Shown: positions 42,924 through 54,187, counted from the stretch's first letter. The stretch is 64,000 nt of DNA from Jiangella alkaliphila (GCF_900105925.1 NZ_LT629791.1:5054001-5118000), one strand, 5' to 3'. The notes: generated from the letters alone by a model not told the origin. A program made the numbers and translations.

Positions 42924-43871
42924 ATGGTCGACCTGCCGCCGCTGTTCACGTACTCCGGCGCGCTGGCCGCCGGGCTCACCGAGAGCGCCATCCGTCATCA
43001 GGTGCGGCAGGGCCGCTTGATCGTGGTGCGCCACGGCGTCTACTGCTCGCGCGACGTGTGGGAGCGGATGGGCGCCGACCAGCGGCTGCGGCACGAACTG
43101 GAGATCCGCGCGGTGCTGATGTCGCTCGGCGGCGCGTGGGTCAGCCACTACTCCGGTGCGGCACTGCAGCAACTGCCCCTCCCGTCCGGCTGGGACGAGG
43201 TCGTCACGCTGACGCGGCCGGTCCGGGCTGCGGGGCGGCCGTCGTATCCGGGCGTCCGGTTCCGGACGGCGGCCGTTCCACCGGCCCACCGGACGACGGT
43301 GTTCGGGCTGCCGGTCCTGACGGTGGCCCGCAACGTGCTCGACATCGCCCGCACCGACGGGGTGGCCGCCGGTCTCGTCGTCGGCGATGCAGCGCTGCGC
43401 CGCGACCTCGCCACGCCGGCGCAGCTCGCCGCGACCGTCGCCGACCTCGCCGGCTGGCCTGGCGTGTCGGCTGCGCGGCTGGTGGCAGAGCACGCGTCGG
43501 GGCTGCGCGAGTCGCCGGTCGAGTCGGTGTCGTACGCGGTGTTCGTGCGGCGTGGGCTCGCGCTCCCCGAGTGCAACGCCTGGCTCTCCGCGGAGCGTCG
43601 CGGCGGCGTGCGGGCCGACTTCGCCTGGCGCCGGCACCGGCTGCTGGGCGAGGCGGACGGCCGGGTGAAATACGACGATCCGTGGAGCACGGCCGAGACC
43701 GTGCTGTGGAAGGAGAAACTGCGGCAGGAGCGCCTCGAGGACCTCGGCTTCGTCGTCACCCGCTGGACCGGCGCCGAGATCCACCGCGACCCGGATGCCG
43801 TTGTCGCCCGGCTGGCCGAGCGGTCACGCCGGGCACACGAGATGTATGGCGTGCCGATGCTGGTCCGGTGA
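42924..43871 (+). CDS. AbiEi-type N-terminal domain protein with DUF559-like C-terminus
   Basis: A 315-residue protein. Residues 5-55 ('LPPLFTYSGALAAGLTESAIRHQVRQGRLIVVRHGVY' region) are the winged-helix domain found in AbiEi type IV antitoxins. The C-terminal ~90 residues resemble a Vsr/DUF559 nuclease-like fold: 'RADFAWRRHRLLGEADGRVKY' (Asp, then Glu-x-Asp) and 'RLEDLGFVVTRWTGAEI'. This two-part protein is common in actinobacterial genomes as a single gene. No AbiEii-like toxin gene is adjacent. GAGAGGACG precedes ATG 42924. Defence or DNA-repair functions are unproven. Confidence 0.82.
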   Translation: MVDLPPLFTYSGALAAGLTESAIRHQVRQGRLIVVRHGVYCSRDVWERMGADQRLRHELEIRAVLMSLGGAWVSHYSGAALQQLPLPSGWDEVVTLTRPVRAAGRPSYPGVRFRTAAVPPAHRTTVFGLPVLTVARNVLDIARTDGVAAGLVVGDAALRRDLATPAQLAATVADLAGWPGVSAARLVAEHASGLRESPVESVSYAVFVRRGLALPECNAWLSAERRGGVRADFAWRRHRLLGEADGRVKYDDPWSTAETVLWKEKLRQERLEDLGFVVTRWTGAEIHRDPDAVVARLAERSRRAHEMYGVPMLVR

Positions 43872-43900
43872 GGTTCGGCGGCGTTGTCGGTGGTGGGTGC

Positions 43901-43906
43901 CACGAT
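43901..43906 (+). promoter_or_regulatory. -10-like hexamer CACGAT for the PPOX gene (leaderless)
   Basis: CACGAT, six bases, then ATG 43913. A weak match to the recurring pattern. Confidence 0.35.
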
Positions 43907-43912
43907 GGCCGC

Positions 43913-45996
<2,084 letters not shown>

Positions 45997-45997
<1 letters not shown>

Positions 45998-47193
45998 CAG
46001 CGCACCGCCAGCCCCGCCGGGATGGCGTCGAGGTAGGCGGCCAGGTTGCGGGCGGTCTCGGCGACGGAGTCGCCGCCGAACTTCTCCAGCGCCAGCTCGG
46101 CCACGACCAGCGCGACCATGGCCTCGGCGACGACGCCGGCCGCCGGGACCGCGCACACGTCGGAGCGCTGGTGGTGCGCCTTGGCGACCTCGCCAGTAGC
46201 GGTGTCGACGGTGCGCAGCGCCCGCGGGACGGTCGAGATCGGCTTCATCGCGGCCCGGACCCGCAGCGTCTCGCCGGTGGTCATGCCACCCTCGATGCCG
46301 CCGGACCGGCCCGACGTCCGCCGCACCCCGCCGCCGTCGACCGGCACGATCTCGTCCTGCGCCTGCGAGCCGCGGGTGCGGGCCAGCTCGAAGCCGTCGC
46401 CGACCGCGACGCCCTTGATGGCCTGGATGCCCATAAGCGCGCCGGCCAGCCGGGCGTCGAGCTTGCGGTCGCCGTGCACGTAACTGCCCACGCCGGGCGG
46501 CAGGCCGGTGACGACCACCTCGACGACCCCGCCGAGCGTGTCGCCCTCGTCATGCGCGACGTCGACCTCAGCGACCATGAGCTTGCTGGTGTCGGCGTCG
46601 AAGCAGCGCAGCGGGTCGGCGTCGAGGTACTCGACGTCGTCGGGGCCGGGCAGCGGCGAGCCGGCCGGCACCGCGACCGTACCCAGCCCGACTGTGTGGC
46701 TGACCAGCCGGACGCCGTACGCCTGCCGCAGGAACGCCGACGCGACCGCGCCGAGCGCCACCCGGGCGGCCGTCTCGCGGGCGCTGGCCCGCTCGAGCAC
46801 CGGGCGGGCCTCGCCGAAGCCGTACTTCTGCATGCCCGCGAGGTCGGCGTGGCCGGGGCGGGGACGGGTCAGCGGGGCGTTGCGCGCGAGGCCGTCCAGG
46901 ACCTCCTGGTCGACCGGGTCGGCGGCCATGACCTGCTCCCACTTGGGCCACTCGGTGTTGCCCACCTGGATGGCGACGGGGCTGCCGAGCGACGTGCCGT
47001 GCCGCACCCCGCCGACGAGCGTGACCTCGTCGGCCTCGAACTTCATCCGGGCACCGCGGCCGTACCCGAGCCGCCGCCGCGCCAGCGCCGCGTCGATGTC
47101 GGCGGTCGTGACCTCGACCCCGGCCGGAAGTCCCTCGAGGATCGCGACCAGGGCCGGCCCGTGCGACTCCCCCGCTGTCAGCCATCTGAGCAT
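45997..47193 (-). CDS. aroC: Chorismate synthase
   Basis: A 398-residue FMN-dependent enzyme that makes chorismate. '[14 protein letters not shown]', '[17 protein letters not shown]', '[10 protein letters not shown]' and '[14 protein letters not shown]' are the conserved signatures. GGGAG lies upstream of ATG 47191-47193. It leads aroC-aroK-aroB and is divergent from the Phd/VapC module. Confidence 0.97.
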
Positions 47194-47284
47194 GCTCGAA
47201 TTCTCCCACGCTCTCCGCCGCGCACCCCGACCGCAGTCCACAGGTCGGCGTCAGTGGGCGCCGATTGCCGACAGCGACGATTCC

Positions 47285-47300
47285 GTCTAGACTGTCTAGA
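47285..47300 (+). promoter_or_regulatory. GTCTAGA direct-repeat operator of the Phd/VapC module
   Basis: GTCTAGA occurs at 47285-47291 and 47294-47300, nine bases apart, overlapping the -10-like TAGACT (47288-47293) and the A of the start ATG. Binding of the antitoxin complex would block transcription start. Confidence 0.6.
47288..47293 (+). promoter_or_regulatory. -10-like hexamer TAGACT for the Phd-like antitoxin (leaderless)
   Basis: TAGACT, six bases, then ATG 47300. Confidence 0.6.
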
Positions 47301-47587
47301 TGGAATCCACCTGGCCGGTCCAAGACGCCAAGCAGCGGCTGAGCGAGCTGTTGCGCAAGGCGACCGAGGAGGGGCCGCAGATCGTGACCAAGCACGGAGA
47401 GGAGCTGGCCGTCGTGATCGACATCATTCGCTACCGCGAGCTCCTGCGCGTCGAGCTCGCACCCGACTTCAAGCACGCGCTCACCCACGGATCGGGGTCG
47501 GACGAGTTCTCCGACGTGCTCGACGAGATCGTCGCCGAGCGCGCGCACGACCTTCCGCGCGACATCGACCTCGTGGGTCGCGAGTGA
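47300..47587 (+). CDS. Phd/YefM family antitoxin
   Basis: A 95-residue antitoxin. 'WPVQDAKQRLSELLRKATEEGPQIVTKHGEELAVVID' is the Phd/YefM DNA-binding fold. The acidic C-terminal part should wrap the toxin. The PIN toxin gene starts inside its stop codon (GTGA). Confidence 0.92.
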   Translation: MESTWPVQDAKQRLSELLRKATEEGPQIVTKHGEELAVVIDIIRYRELLRVELAPDFKHALTHGSGSDEFSDVLDEIVAERAHDLPRDIDLVGRE

Positions 47588-47997
47588 CCTACCTCCTCGA
47601 CACCAACGTCGTGTCCGAGGTCCGCCGCCCCCGCCCGCACCACCGCGTGCTCGAGTGGTGGAACGACGCACCGACCAGCCGCCTCTATGTCAGCAGCCTG
47701 ACCATCGGCGAGCTGCGCCGCGGCGTCGGGCGACTACAGGCACGCGACGACCACGCGCAGGCGCAGCGGCTGGCCGATTGGCTCGACACCATCGCCCACC
47801 AGTTCGCCGACCGCATACTCCCGGTCGACACCGTCACCGCCGAGATCTGGGGCCGGTTCCCCCAGCACCAGCCGATCCCCGTCGTCGATGGGCTCATCGC
47901 AGCCACAGCGCTGAGGCGCGGCCTGACGCTGGTGACCCGCAACGTGCGCGACTTCGCCCGGACGGGTGTGACCCTCCTCGATCCGTTCGCCGGCTGA
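47584..47997 (+). CDS. PIN-domain toxin (VapC/FitB-like)
   Basis: A 137-residue ribonuclease toxin. D6 in 'YLLDTNVVSE', Glu in 'SSLTIGELRRGV', Asp in 'PVVDGLIAATAL' and the end 'LVTRNVRDFARTGV' form the PIN active site and are typical of FitB-like VapC. GTG 47584 overlaps the antitoxin stop. Intact. Confidence 0.93.
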   Translation: MTYLLDTNVVSEVRRPRPHHRVLEWWNDAPTSRLYVSSLTIGELRRGVGRLQARDDHAQAQRLADWLDTIAHQFADRILPVDTVTAEIWGRFPQHQPIPVVDGLIAATALRRGLTLVTRNVRDFARTGVTLLDPFAG

Positions 47998-48065
47998 ACC
48001 CACCCCGGCCGGCGCCCACGAGCGCTACGGCCGTAGTGCGGTGAACCGTCGTCGGACCGCTGGTC

Positions 48066-48071
48066 TAGGCT
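48066..48071 (+). promoter_or_regulatory. -10-like hexamer TAGGCT for tldD (leaderless)
   Basis: TAGGCT, seven bases, then GTG 48079. Confidence 0.55.
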
Positions 48072-48078
48072 CGGCAGG

Positions 48079-49605
48079 GTGCCGCATGAGATCGATCCAG
48101 CCTTCATCGCCCTGCCGATGCGCTCCTTGGCCGACGCCGCGTTGCAGCGGGCCCGGGACCTGGGGGTCGAGCACGCCGACTTCCGGCTCGAGCGCATCCG
48201 CTCCCAGGATCTCTCCTTCCGCGACGGCAAGCTCGAGGGCAGCCGCGACGGCGAGGACGTGGGGTTCGCGGTGCGCGTCCTGCACGAGGGCACGTGGGGG
48301 TTCGCCGCCACCGTCGACCTCACGACGGACGACGCCGCGAAGACGGCCGAGAAGGCGGTCGACCTCGCCAAGGTGTCCAAGCGTCTGAGCCCGGCCCGCG
48401 TCGAGCTGGCCGACGAGCCGGTGCACCCCGACGTCACCTGGGTGTCGGCCTACGAGGTCAACCCGTTCGACGTCCCCGACACAGAGAAGATCGACCGCAT
48501 GGTCGGCCACTCCGTGCGGGTCCTCGCGCAGCCCGACGTCCATCACGTCACCGCTCAGCTGCAGCAGGTGCAGGAGAACAAGTTCTACGCCGACACCCGC
48601 GGCACCGTCACCACCCAGCAGCGGGTCCGGCTGCACCCGTCCTTCGAGGCGGTGAAGGTCGACCCCCAGACCGGGCGGTTCGAGACCATGCGCACGCTCG
48701 CCGCCCCGGCCGGCCGCGGCTGGGAGTACGCCACCGGCGCCGACGGCGTCGTCGACTGGGGCGCGGCGCTGGACGAGCTGGGGCCGCTGCTGGCGGAGAA
48801 GTTCGCCGCGCCGAGCATCCAGGCCGGCCGCTACGACCTCGTCATCGACCCGACGAACCTGTGGCTGACGATCCACGAGTCCATCGGCCACGCCACCGAG
48901 CTGGACCGCGCGCTCGGCTACGAGGCCAACTACGCCGGCACCTCGTTCGCCACCCTCGACCAGCTGTGGACGCTGCGCTACGGCTCCCCCGTCATGCACG
49001 TCACCGGCGACCGCACCACGCCGCACGGCTTGTCGACCATCGGGTACGACGACGAGGGCGTCGAGGCGCAGCGGTGGGACATCGTCAGCGGCGGCACGCT
49101 GGTCGGCTACCAGCTCGACCGCGCGATGGCCGCGGCCAACGCCAGCGCGCTCGGCACCAGCCGCTCCAACGGCTGCGCGTTCGCCGACTCCTCCGGCCAC
49201 GTCCCTGTGCAGCGCATGGCCAACGTCTCGCTGCAGCCGGCCGACGGCGGCCCGTCGACCGCGGAGCTGATCTCGCAGGTCGACGACGGCATCTACGTCG
49301 TCGGCGACAAGTCGTGGTCGATCGACATGCAGCGCTACAACTTCCAGTTCACCGGCCAGCGGTTCTACCGCATCCGCGGCGGCGAGCTGGACGGCCAGCT
49401 CAACGACGTCGCGTACCAGGCCACCACGACCGACTTCTGGGGCTCGATGGCCGCGGTCGGCGGCCCGCAGACGTACGTGCTGGGCGGCGCGTTCAACTGC
49501 GGCAAGGCCCAGCCGGGGCAGATCGCGCCGGTGTCGCACGGTGCCCCGTCGGCGCTGTTCCGCGATATCCGCGTCCTCAACACCGCCGAGGAGGGTGGCC
49601 AGTGA
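48079..49605 (+). CDS. tldD: Metalloprotease TldD
   Basis: A 508-residue catalytic subunit of the TldD/TldE protease. The zinc motif HESIGHATELD (HExxxH) lies near residue 270. TldDE degrades unfolded peptides and matures some ribosomally made peptides such as microcin B17. It is followed by tldE with a four-base overlap. No RiPP precursor-like gene was seen nearby. GTG 48079 is supported by TAGGCT at seven bases. Confidence 0.93.
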   Translation: MPHEIDPAFIALPMRSLADAALQRARDLGVEHADFRLERIRSQDLSFRDGKLEGSRDGEDVGFAVRVLHEGTWGFAATVDLTTDDAAKTAEKAVDLAKVSKRLSPARVELADEPVHPDVTWVSAYEVNPFDVPDTEKIDRMVGHSVRVLAQPDVHHVTAQLQQVQENKFYADTRGTVTTQQRVRLHPSFEAVKVDPQTGRFETMRTLAAPAGRGWEYATGADGVVDWGAALDELGPLLAEKFAAPSIQAGRYDLVIDPTNLWLTIHESIGHATELDRALGYEANYAGTSFATLDQLWTLRYGSPVMHVTGDRTTPHGLSTIGYDDEGVEAQRWDIVSGGTLVGYQLDRAMAAANASALGTSRSNGCAFADSSGHVPVQRMANVSLQPADGGPSTAELISQVDDGIYVVGDKSWSIDMQRYNFQFTGQRFYRIRGGELDGQLNDVAYQATTTDFWGSMAAVGGPQTYVLGGAFNCGKAQPGQIAPVSHGAPSALFRDIRVLNTAEEGGQ

Positions 49606-50993
49606 GTGGCACCATGACGCCGCAGGAGATCGTCGAGCGCTGCCTGGAGCTGTCCAAGGCGAGCGGCACGCTCGTGCTGGTCGACGAGGCGTCCACGGCG
49701 AACCTGCGCTGGGCGACCAACGCGCTGACGACCAACGGCGTCACCCGCGGCCGGTCGGTGACGGTGATCGCGACGGTCGACGGCGCCAGCGGCACCGCGT
49801 CCGGCGTGGTCGCCCGCAGCGCCGTCACGCCCGAAGGCCTGGAGCCGCTGGTCCGCGCCGCCGAGCAGGCCGCCCGCGACAACGGCCCGGCCGAGGACGC
49901 GCAGCCACTGGTCCCCGGCGACGCCCGCCCCGGCTGGAGCGACGCGCCCGGCGAGACGTCCCCCGACGTGTTCGCGCACATCGCGCCCGCCCTCGGCGAC
50001 GCGTTCAGCCGCGCCGACGACGAGCGGCGGCTGCTGTACGGCTACCTCGAGCACGGCGTCCGCACGACGTACCTCGGGTCGTCGACCGGGTTGCGGGCGC
50101 GGCACGAGCAGCCGACCGGGCACATCGGCATCACCGGCAAGTCCGCCGACAAGACCCGCTCGGCCTGGGTCGGGCAGTCCTCGCGCGACCTCACCGATGT
50201 CGACGTCACCGCGCTCGACGCGGAGCTGACGAAGCGGCTGGGCTGGGCGCAACGCACCGTCGAGCTGCCGGCCGGCCGGTACGACACCGTGCTGCCGCCG
50301 ACCGCCGTCGCCGACCTGATGATCTACGCCTACTGGACGATGAGCGGCCGCGACGCCGCCGACGGGCGCTCGGTGTACTCCGCGCCGGGCGGCGCGACCC
50401 GGGTCGGCGAGCGGCTCTCGAAGCACCCGGTGTCGCTGTGGTCCGATCCCGCCGCGCCTGGACTGGAGTGCGCGCCGGCGGTGTACGCGCACGCCTCGTC
50501 GGCGGAGTCCAGCGTGTTCGACAACGGCCTGCCGGTCGCGCCGACCTCGTGGATCGAGGACGGCACGCTGCGGGCGCTGCTGCAGAGCCGCCACTCGGCC
50601 GGCCTGACCGGGCTGCCCGTCACCCCCGCGGTCGACAACCTCGGCCTCACGGTCGACGGCGCCACCGGCGGCGTCGAGGAACTGGCGGCCGGGGTCGAGC
50701 GCGGCCTGCTGCTCACCTGCCTCTGGTACATCCGCGCCGTCGACCCGCAGACGCTGCTGCTCACCGGCCTCACCCGCGACGGCGTCTACCTGGTCGAGAA
50801 CGGCGAGGTCACCGGCGCGGTGAACAACTACCGGTTCAACGAGAGCCCGATCGCGCTGCTGGACCGCTTCACCGCGGCCGGCGCGACGGTGCCGACGTTC
50901 AGCCGCGAGTGGGGCGACTACTTCCCGCGCACGGCGATGCCGGCGCTGCGCGTCCCCGACTTCAACATGTCATCGGTCTCGCAGGCCTCGTAG
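49602..50993 (+). CDS. tldE: TldE/PmbA family non-catalytic partner of TldD
   Basis: A 463-residue protein of the PmbA/TldE family without the HExxxH zinc site. 'VDEASTANLRWATNALTTNGV' and the C-terminal 'GLLLTCLWYIRAVDPQTLLLTGLTRDGVYLVENGEV' and 'FNESPIALLDR' are family features. GTG 49602 overlaps the tldD stop (GTGA); ATG 49614 is an alternative start. Forms the heterodimeric protease with TldD. Confidence 0.92.
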   Translation: MSGTMTPQEIVERCLELSKASGTLVLVDEASTANLRWATNALTTNGVTRGRSVTVIATVDGASGTASGVVARSAVTPEGLEPLVRAAEQAARDNGPAEDAQPLVPGDARPGWSDAPGETSPDVFAHIAPALGDAFSRADDERRLLYGYLEHGVRTTYLGSSTGLRARHEQPTGHIGITGKSADKTRSAWVGQSSRDLTDVDVTALDAELTKRLGWAQRTVELPAGRYDTVLPPTAVADLMIYAYWTMSGRDAADGRSVYSAPGGATRVGERLSKHPVSLWSDPAAPGLECAPAVYAHASSAESSVFDNGLPVAPTSWIEDGTLRALLQSRHSAGLTGLPVTPAVDNLGLTVDGATGGVEELAAGVERGLLLTCLWYIRAVDPQTLLLTGLTRDGVYLVENGEVTGAVNNYRFNESPIALLDRFTAAGATVPTFSREWGDYFPRTAMPALRVPDFNMSSVSQAS

Positions 50994-51000
50994 ACCCGGT

Positions 51001-51044
51001 GGTTGGCGGTTTGGTGGTGCCAGAGCACCACCAAACCGCCAACC
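51001..51044. terminator. Perfect 20-bp stem hairpin between convergent genes
   Basis: Arms 51001-51020 and 51025-51044 are exact reverse complements with loop CAGA. It lies seven bases after the tldE stop and 12 bases before the convergent phosphatase stop, so it can act as a bidirectional terminator. Confidence 0.85.
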
Positions 51045-51056
51045 ATGAACCGAGAG

Positions 51057-52760
51057 CTACGGGCGGCCGCCGGCGACGGTGATGGTGTCGTCGGTGGTGG
51101 AGACCTGGCCGTACGGGTCGGTGCTGCGGACGGTGACGGTGTGCTCGCCGTGCCGCAGGCCGCGGGGCAGCTCGTACGACCACAGGTGCGACGACGGCTC
51201 GGGCGCGGCCGGGCGCAGGCTGCCGGTCAGCGTCGAGCGCAGCACGGAGATGTACGGGTCGTTCTGCGGCGACAGATGCGTCATCGGAAGGAACGGGCCG
51301 CCGTCGACGCTGACCTCGACGGTGTGCCGCGAGCCGCCGTCGAACACGTTCGCCGTCACGGTCGGGCGCTGGACGCCGGTGCCGATCCAGTCGCGGGCGT
51401 TGAACCGCACGGTGCCGGCGGCGAAGCCGTCCACCCCGCTGACGCCGGTCGGGATGCGCACCTCGTCGCCCCAGCCGCCGTCGAAGGTGAGCCTGATCTG
51501 GTACTCCTCCGGCAGGCTGGCCGGCTTGAACTGGGCCGTGTACTCGTTGCCGTCGAAGAACAGCTCGTAGTGGCCGTTCGGGTTGCCGTCGGACATGTCC
51601 GCCGCCTGGATGCCGCGCGAGTCGCGCGGGCCGGTGTTCCAGCCGCTGCCGCGCACCTCGGCGAGCACCTGGTGGTGGAAGTCCTTCGGGCCGAACCAGC
51701 CGTGCTCCTCGCCCATGTACATCTGCCAGCTGTTGCTGGTGTCGTGGCCGGAGATCGTGTAGACGTGCTCGCGGTCCTCGAGGATCGCGAATAGGTCGGT
51801 CAGGTTCGTGGTGTTGACGCCGTCGGACGTGGTGGCGTCGGTGGCCAGCGGGATGTGCGTCCCGATGACGATCAGCTTGTCGGCCGGCACGTGGCGCAGG
51901 TCGTTCTCCAGCCACTGCAGCTGCTCGTCGTTGAGGTAGCCGATGTAGCCGTGGTCCGGGCCCTCGTGCTTGACGTTGTCCATCAGTACGAAGTGCACCT
52001 GGCCGTAGTCGAACGAGTAGTCCGTCGGCCCGAACGTCTCCTTGTAGGTGTCGGTGGCGTTCGCGTCGGTCGGCGCGTCGTAGTCCTGGTCGTGGTTGCC
52101 GGGCGTGTTCCACCACGGGATGCCGATCGCCGACACCGCCTGGTTGTGCGGCGCGAACAGGTCCAGCGGGTCGTTGACGACGTCGCCGACGGTGACGCCG
52201 AACCGGGCGTCGGTGTTCCCGACGATCCCGGCGATGACGTCGATCGCCATCGTGTCGATCTGCCCGGTGTTGGACGTCTGCGGGTCGGCGAAGGCCAGCG
52301 CCGAGAACGTCTCGTCGACCGAGTCGTCCTGGTACATCGGGAAGTCGACGGACGCCGGCAGCGGGCCGGTCGGCTCGACGCCGCCGTAGCGCAGTTCGTA
52401 CGGGCTGCCGTTCGGGTAGTGGTTGTAATAGAACTGCGGCAGCTGGACGTCGTTCACCGGCACCATCCAGCCGGCCGGCTTGCTGACGAAGATGACGGTC
52501 TCGTCGTCGACCTGCAGGCTGTAGCGGCCGTCGGCGTCGGTGCGCACGACGTCGCGCCCGTTCGACACCGACACGTCCGCCACGCCGGCCTCGCCGCCGT
52601 CGCGCTGGCCGTTGCGGTTGCGGTCGTCGTAGACGACGCCGGTGGCGGTCTCGGTCTCCGGTGCGGTCTCGGCGCCGGCCAGGCCGAAGCCGGTCGCGCC
52701 CAGGCCGGTCACCGTTGCCGCGATACCGGTACCAACGAGCCAGCGTTTGCGTCTCGCCAT
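51057..52760 (-). CDS. Secreted calcineurin-like metallophosphoesterase
   Basis: A 567-residue exported protein. Residues 1-30 form a signal sequence with 'ARRKRW' then a hydrophobic core. Domain order is an N-terminal SdrD-B/MetallophosN-like domain ('GVVYDDRNRNGQRDGGEAGV'), a central phosphoesterase ('ALAFADPQTS', 'VGDVVNDP', 'NTPGNHDQ', 'GTHIPL', 'SGHDTSNS' metal-site motifs) and a C-terminal MetallophosC domain. GGAGG precedes ATG 52758-52760. It is a second external phosphoesterase besides that at 12371. It may act on phosphate esters outside the cell; substrate unknown. Confidence 0.9.
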   Translation of the reverse strand: MARRKRWLVGTGIAATVTGLGATGFGLAGAETAPETETATGVVYDDRNRNGQRDGGEAGVADVSVSNGRDVVRTDADGRYSLQVDDETVIFVSKPAGWMVPVNDVQLPQFYYNHYPNGSPYELRYGGVEPTGPLPASVDFPMYQDDSVDETFSALAFADPQTSNTGQIDTMAIDVIAGIVGNTDARFGVTVGDVVNDPLDLFAPHNQAVSAIGIPWWNTPGNHDQDYDAPTDANATDTYKETFGPTDYSFDYGQVHFVLMDNVKHEGPDHGYIGYLNDEQLQWLENDLRHVPADKLIVIGTHIPLATDATTSDGVNTTNLTDLFAILEDREHVYTISGHDTSNSWQMYMGEEHGWFGPKDFHHQVLAEVRGSGWNTGPRDSRGIQAADMSDGNPNGHYELFFDGNEYTAQFKPASLPEEYQIRLTFDGGWGDEVRIPTGVSGVDGFAAGTVRFNARDWIGTGVQRPTVTANVFDGGSRHTVEVSVDGGPFLPMTHLSPQNDPYISVLRSTLTGSLRPAAPEPSSHLWSYELPRGLRHGEHTVTVRSTDPYGQVSTTDDTITVAGGRP

Positions 52761-52860
52761 GGAAGTCCTCCGGTCAGGGTGGGGGCACGGAGTTGCGAAC
52801 CTCACCCTGTCGGCGTCACCCCAACGCAAGGTGACAAACCCACACACAACGGCAGAAGAG

Positions 52861-53487
52861 TTATGTCAGCAGGACGACGCCGAGCCCGGCCACCGCGAAG
52901 CCGCCCAGCACCCCGGCGGCGACGACCGACGCGAGACACAGATAGCCGGTGAACTGCAGCGACACCGGAAGGAAGGGCGCGACCCGCGGCAGGTCGGAGA
53001 ACCGGTCGAACAGGTCCTTCGTCAGCTGGACGCCGGCCCAGACACCACGCGCCGCCCGCCCGGCGCCACGCAGCCCCGGCCCGGCCGACCGCACCTGCTC
53101 GAGCGCGTCGTTCGCCCGCGCCCACGCGCCGGCGACGTCGTAGGCCTCGGCCAGCTCGGCGGCCAGCTCGTCGACCGGGTCGACGGCGCGGACCAGCCGG
53201 CGCCGGCGCCACAGCAAGAGCAGCCCGAGCGCCGCACCGGCCGCCGCGACGGCCAGGAAGAAGGGGCGGCCGCTGTCGGCGGCAAGCCCCTCCAACACCA
53301 GCAGCAGCGCCGGCGGCAGCGGCAGCACGCCGGCGACCAGCAGCGGGATCCGCACCCGGCGGACCAGGACGGCGAGCGCCGCGGCCAGCTCGCGGACCAC
53401 GGTCGCGCGCGCCTCGCCGGCCGACGCGGCCGCCGCCACAGCCGTCCGGCGCCAGCGCTCGAACCGGCTCTCGTTCGTCGTCGTCAT
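52861..53487 (-). CDS. Uncharacterised membrane protein
   Basis: A 208-residue protein. Two adjacent TM segments near 45-95 ('IPLLVAGVLPLPPALLLVLEGLAA', 'FFLAVAAAGAALGLLLLW'), a cytosolic helical region and a C-terminal TM ('GYLCLASVVAAGVLGGFAVAGLGVVLL'). It is not recognised as a named family. The gene follows the helix-hairpin-helix protein by 10 bp and is probably cotranscribed with it. ATG 53485-53487 was chosen for 'MTTTNESRFERWRR', a normal cytosolic start. Confidence 0.75.
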   Translation of the reverse strand: MTTTNESRFERWRRTAVAAAASAGEARATVVRELAAALAVLVRRVRIPLLVAGVLPLPPALLLVLEGLAADSGRPFFLAVAAAGAALGLLLLWRRRRLVRAVDPVDELAAELAEAYDVAGAWARANDALEQVRSAGPGLRGAGRAARGVWAGVQLTKDLFDRFSDLPRVAPFLPVSLQFTGYLCLASVVAAGVLGGFAVAGLGVVLLT

Positions 53488-53497
53488 GCGCGGCCTC

Positions 53498-54187
53498 TCA
53501 CGTCGTGCGGTGCGGGAGGAGGACGATGCGCTCGGCATCGCGGTCCAGCAGCGCCGTCTCCAGACCCGACAGCGCGGCGACCTCGTCCAGCGACGCGTAC
53601 CCGCCGCGCAGGTCCCGCGCGACGACGAACGCCTCGGCCGTCTCGATCGGCCAGCCCAGCGCCGTCGCCAGCCCGTCGGCGCCGGCGTTGTTGAGGTCGA
53701 CCAGCCCGCCGTCGTCGTAGCTGCGCCGCGCGTCGGGCCGGCCGATGCTCAGCTCGAGCGCCATGGCCGGGTCGCGGGCGACGATCTCGCGCGCCTGCCG
53801 CCGCCGTTCCCGGCCGGCGAGGACCTCGCGCACAGCCGGGTGGTCCTCGGCGGCCGGGACGGCGGCGGAGTCCGGCTCGTACGGGGGCAGCTCGACGGTC
53901 TCCTCGCGCCGCGCGAAGACGACCGGGCGGGCCTTCAGTGCGGTGGCCACACCCGCAACGGCCGTCGCGAGGAAGATCATGACGAACACGTCGTTGTCCG
54001 AGCCCAGCGCATACCGCAGCAGCACGCCCACCCCGCCCGCGGCGAGCAGCACGGTCGCCGCGAGCCAGCCGGACGACCTGGTGCGCCACCACGCCTGCCC
54101 CGCGGGCAGCCAACCGAGGATGCCGATGGAGTAGACCGGCATGAGCACCCAGAGGCCCTGGCCGATCGCCCGGAAGACGCGTCGCAT
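53498..54187 (-). CDS. Membrane protein with C-terminal helix-hairpin-helix domain
   Basis: A 229-residue protein. N-terminal TM segments ('LWVLMPVYSIGILGWLPAG', 'LAATVLLAAGGVGVLLRYA', 'FVMIFLATAVAGVATAL') are followed by a linker and a ComEA-like helix-hairpin-helix region ('GLVDLNNAGADGLATALGWPIETAEAFVVARDLRGGYASLDEVAALSGL'). In ComEA this motif binds DNA outside the cell; here the domain orientation is unclear and the N-terminal part differs from ComEA. It is paired with the membrane protein at 52861. Confidence 0.8.
   Translation of the reverse strand: MRRVFRAIGQGLWVLMPVYSIGILGWLPAGQAWWRTRSSGWLAATVLLAAGGVGVLLRYALGSDNDVFVMIFLATAVAGVATALKARPVVFARREETVELPPYEPDSAAVPAAEDHPAVREVLAGRERRRQAREIVARDPAMALELSIGRPDARRSYDDGGLVDLNNAGADGLATALGWPIETAEAFVVARDLRGGYASLDEVAALSGLETALLDRDAERIVLLPHRTT

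Noticed and set aside
48024..48035. 12-bp palindrome CTACGGCCGTAG as a terminator
   Set aside because: Only 12 bp without a loop, 27 bases after the toxin gene; too short to claim.
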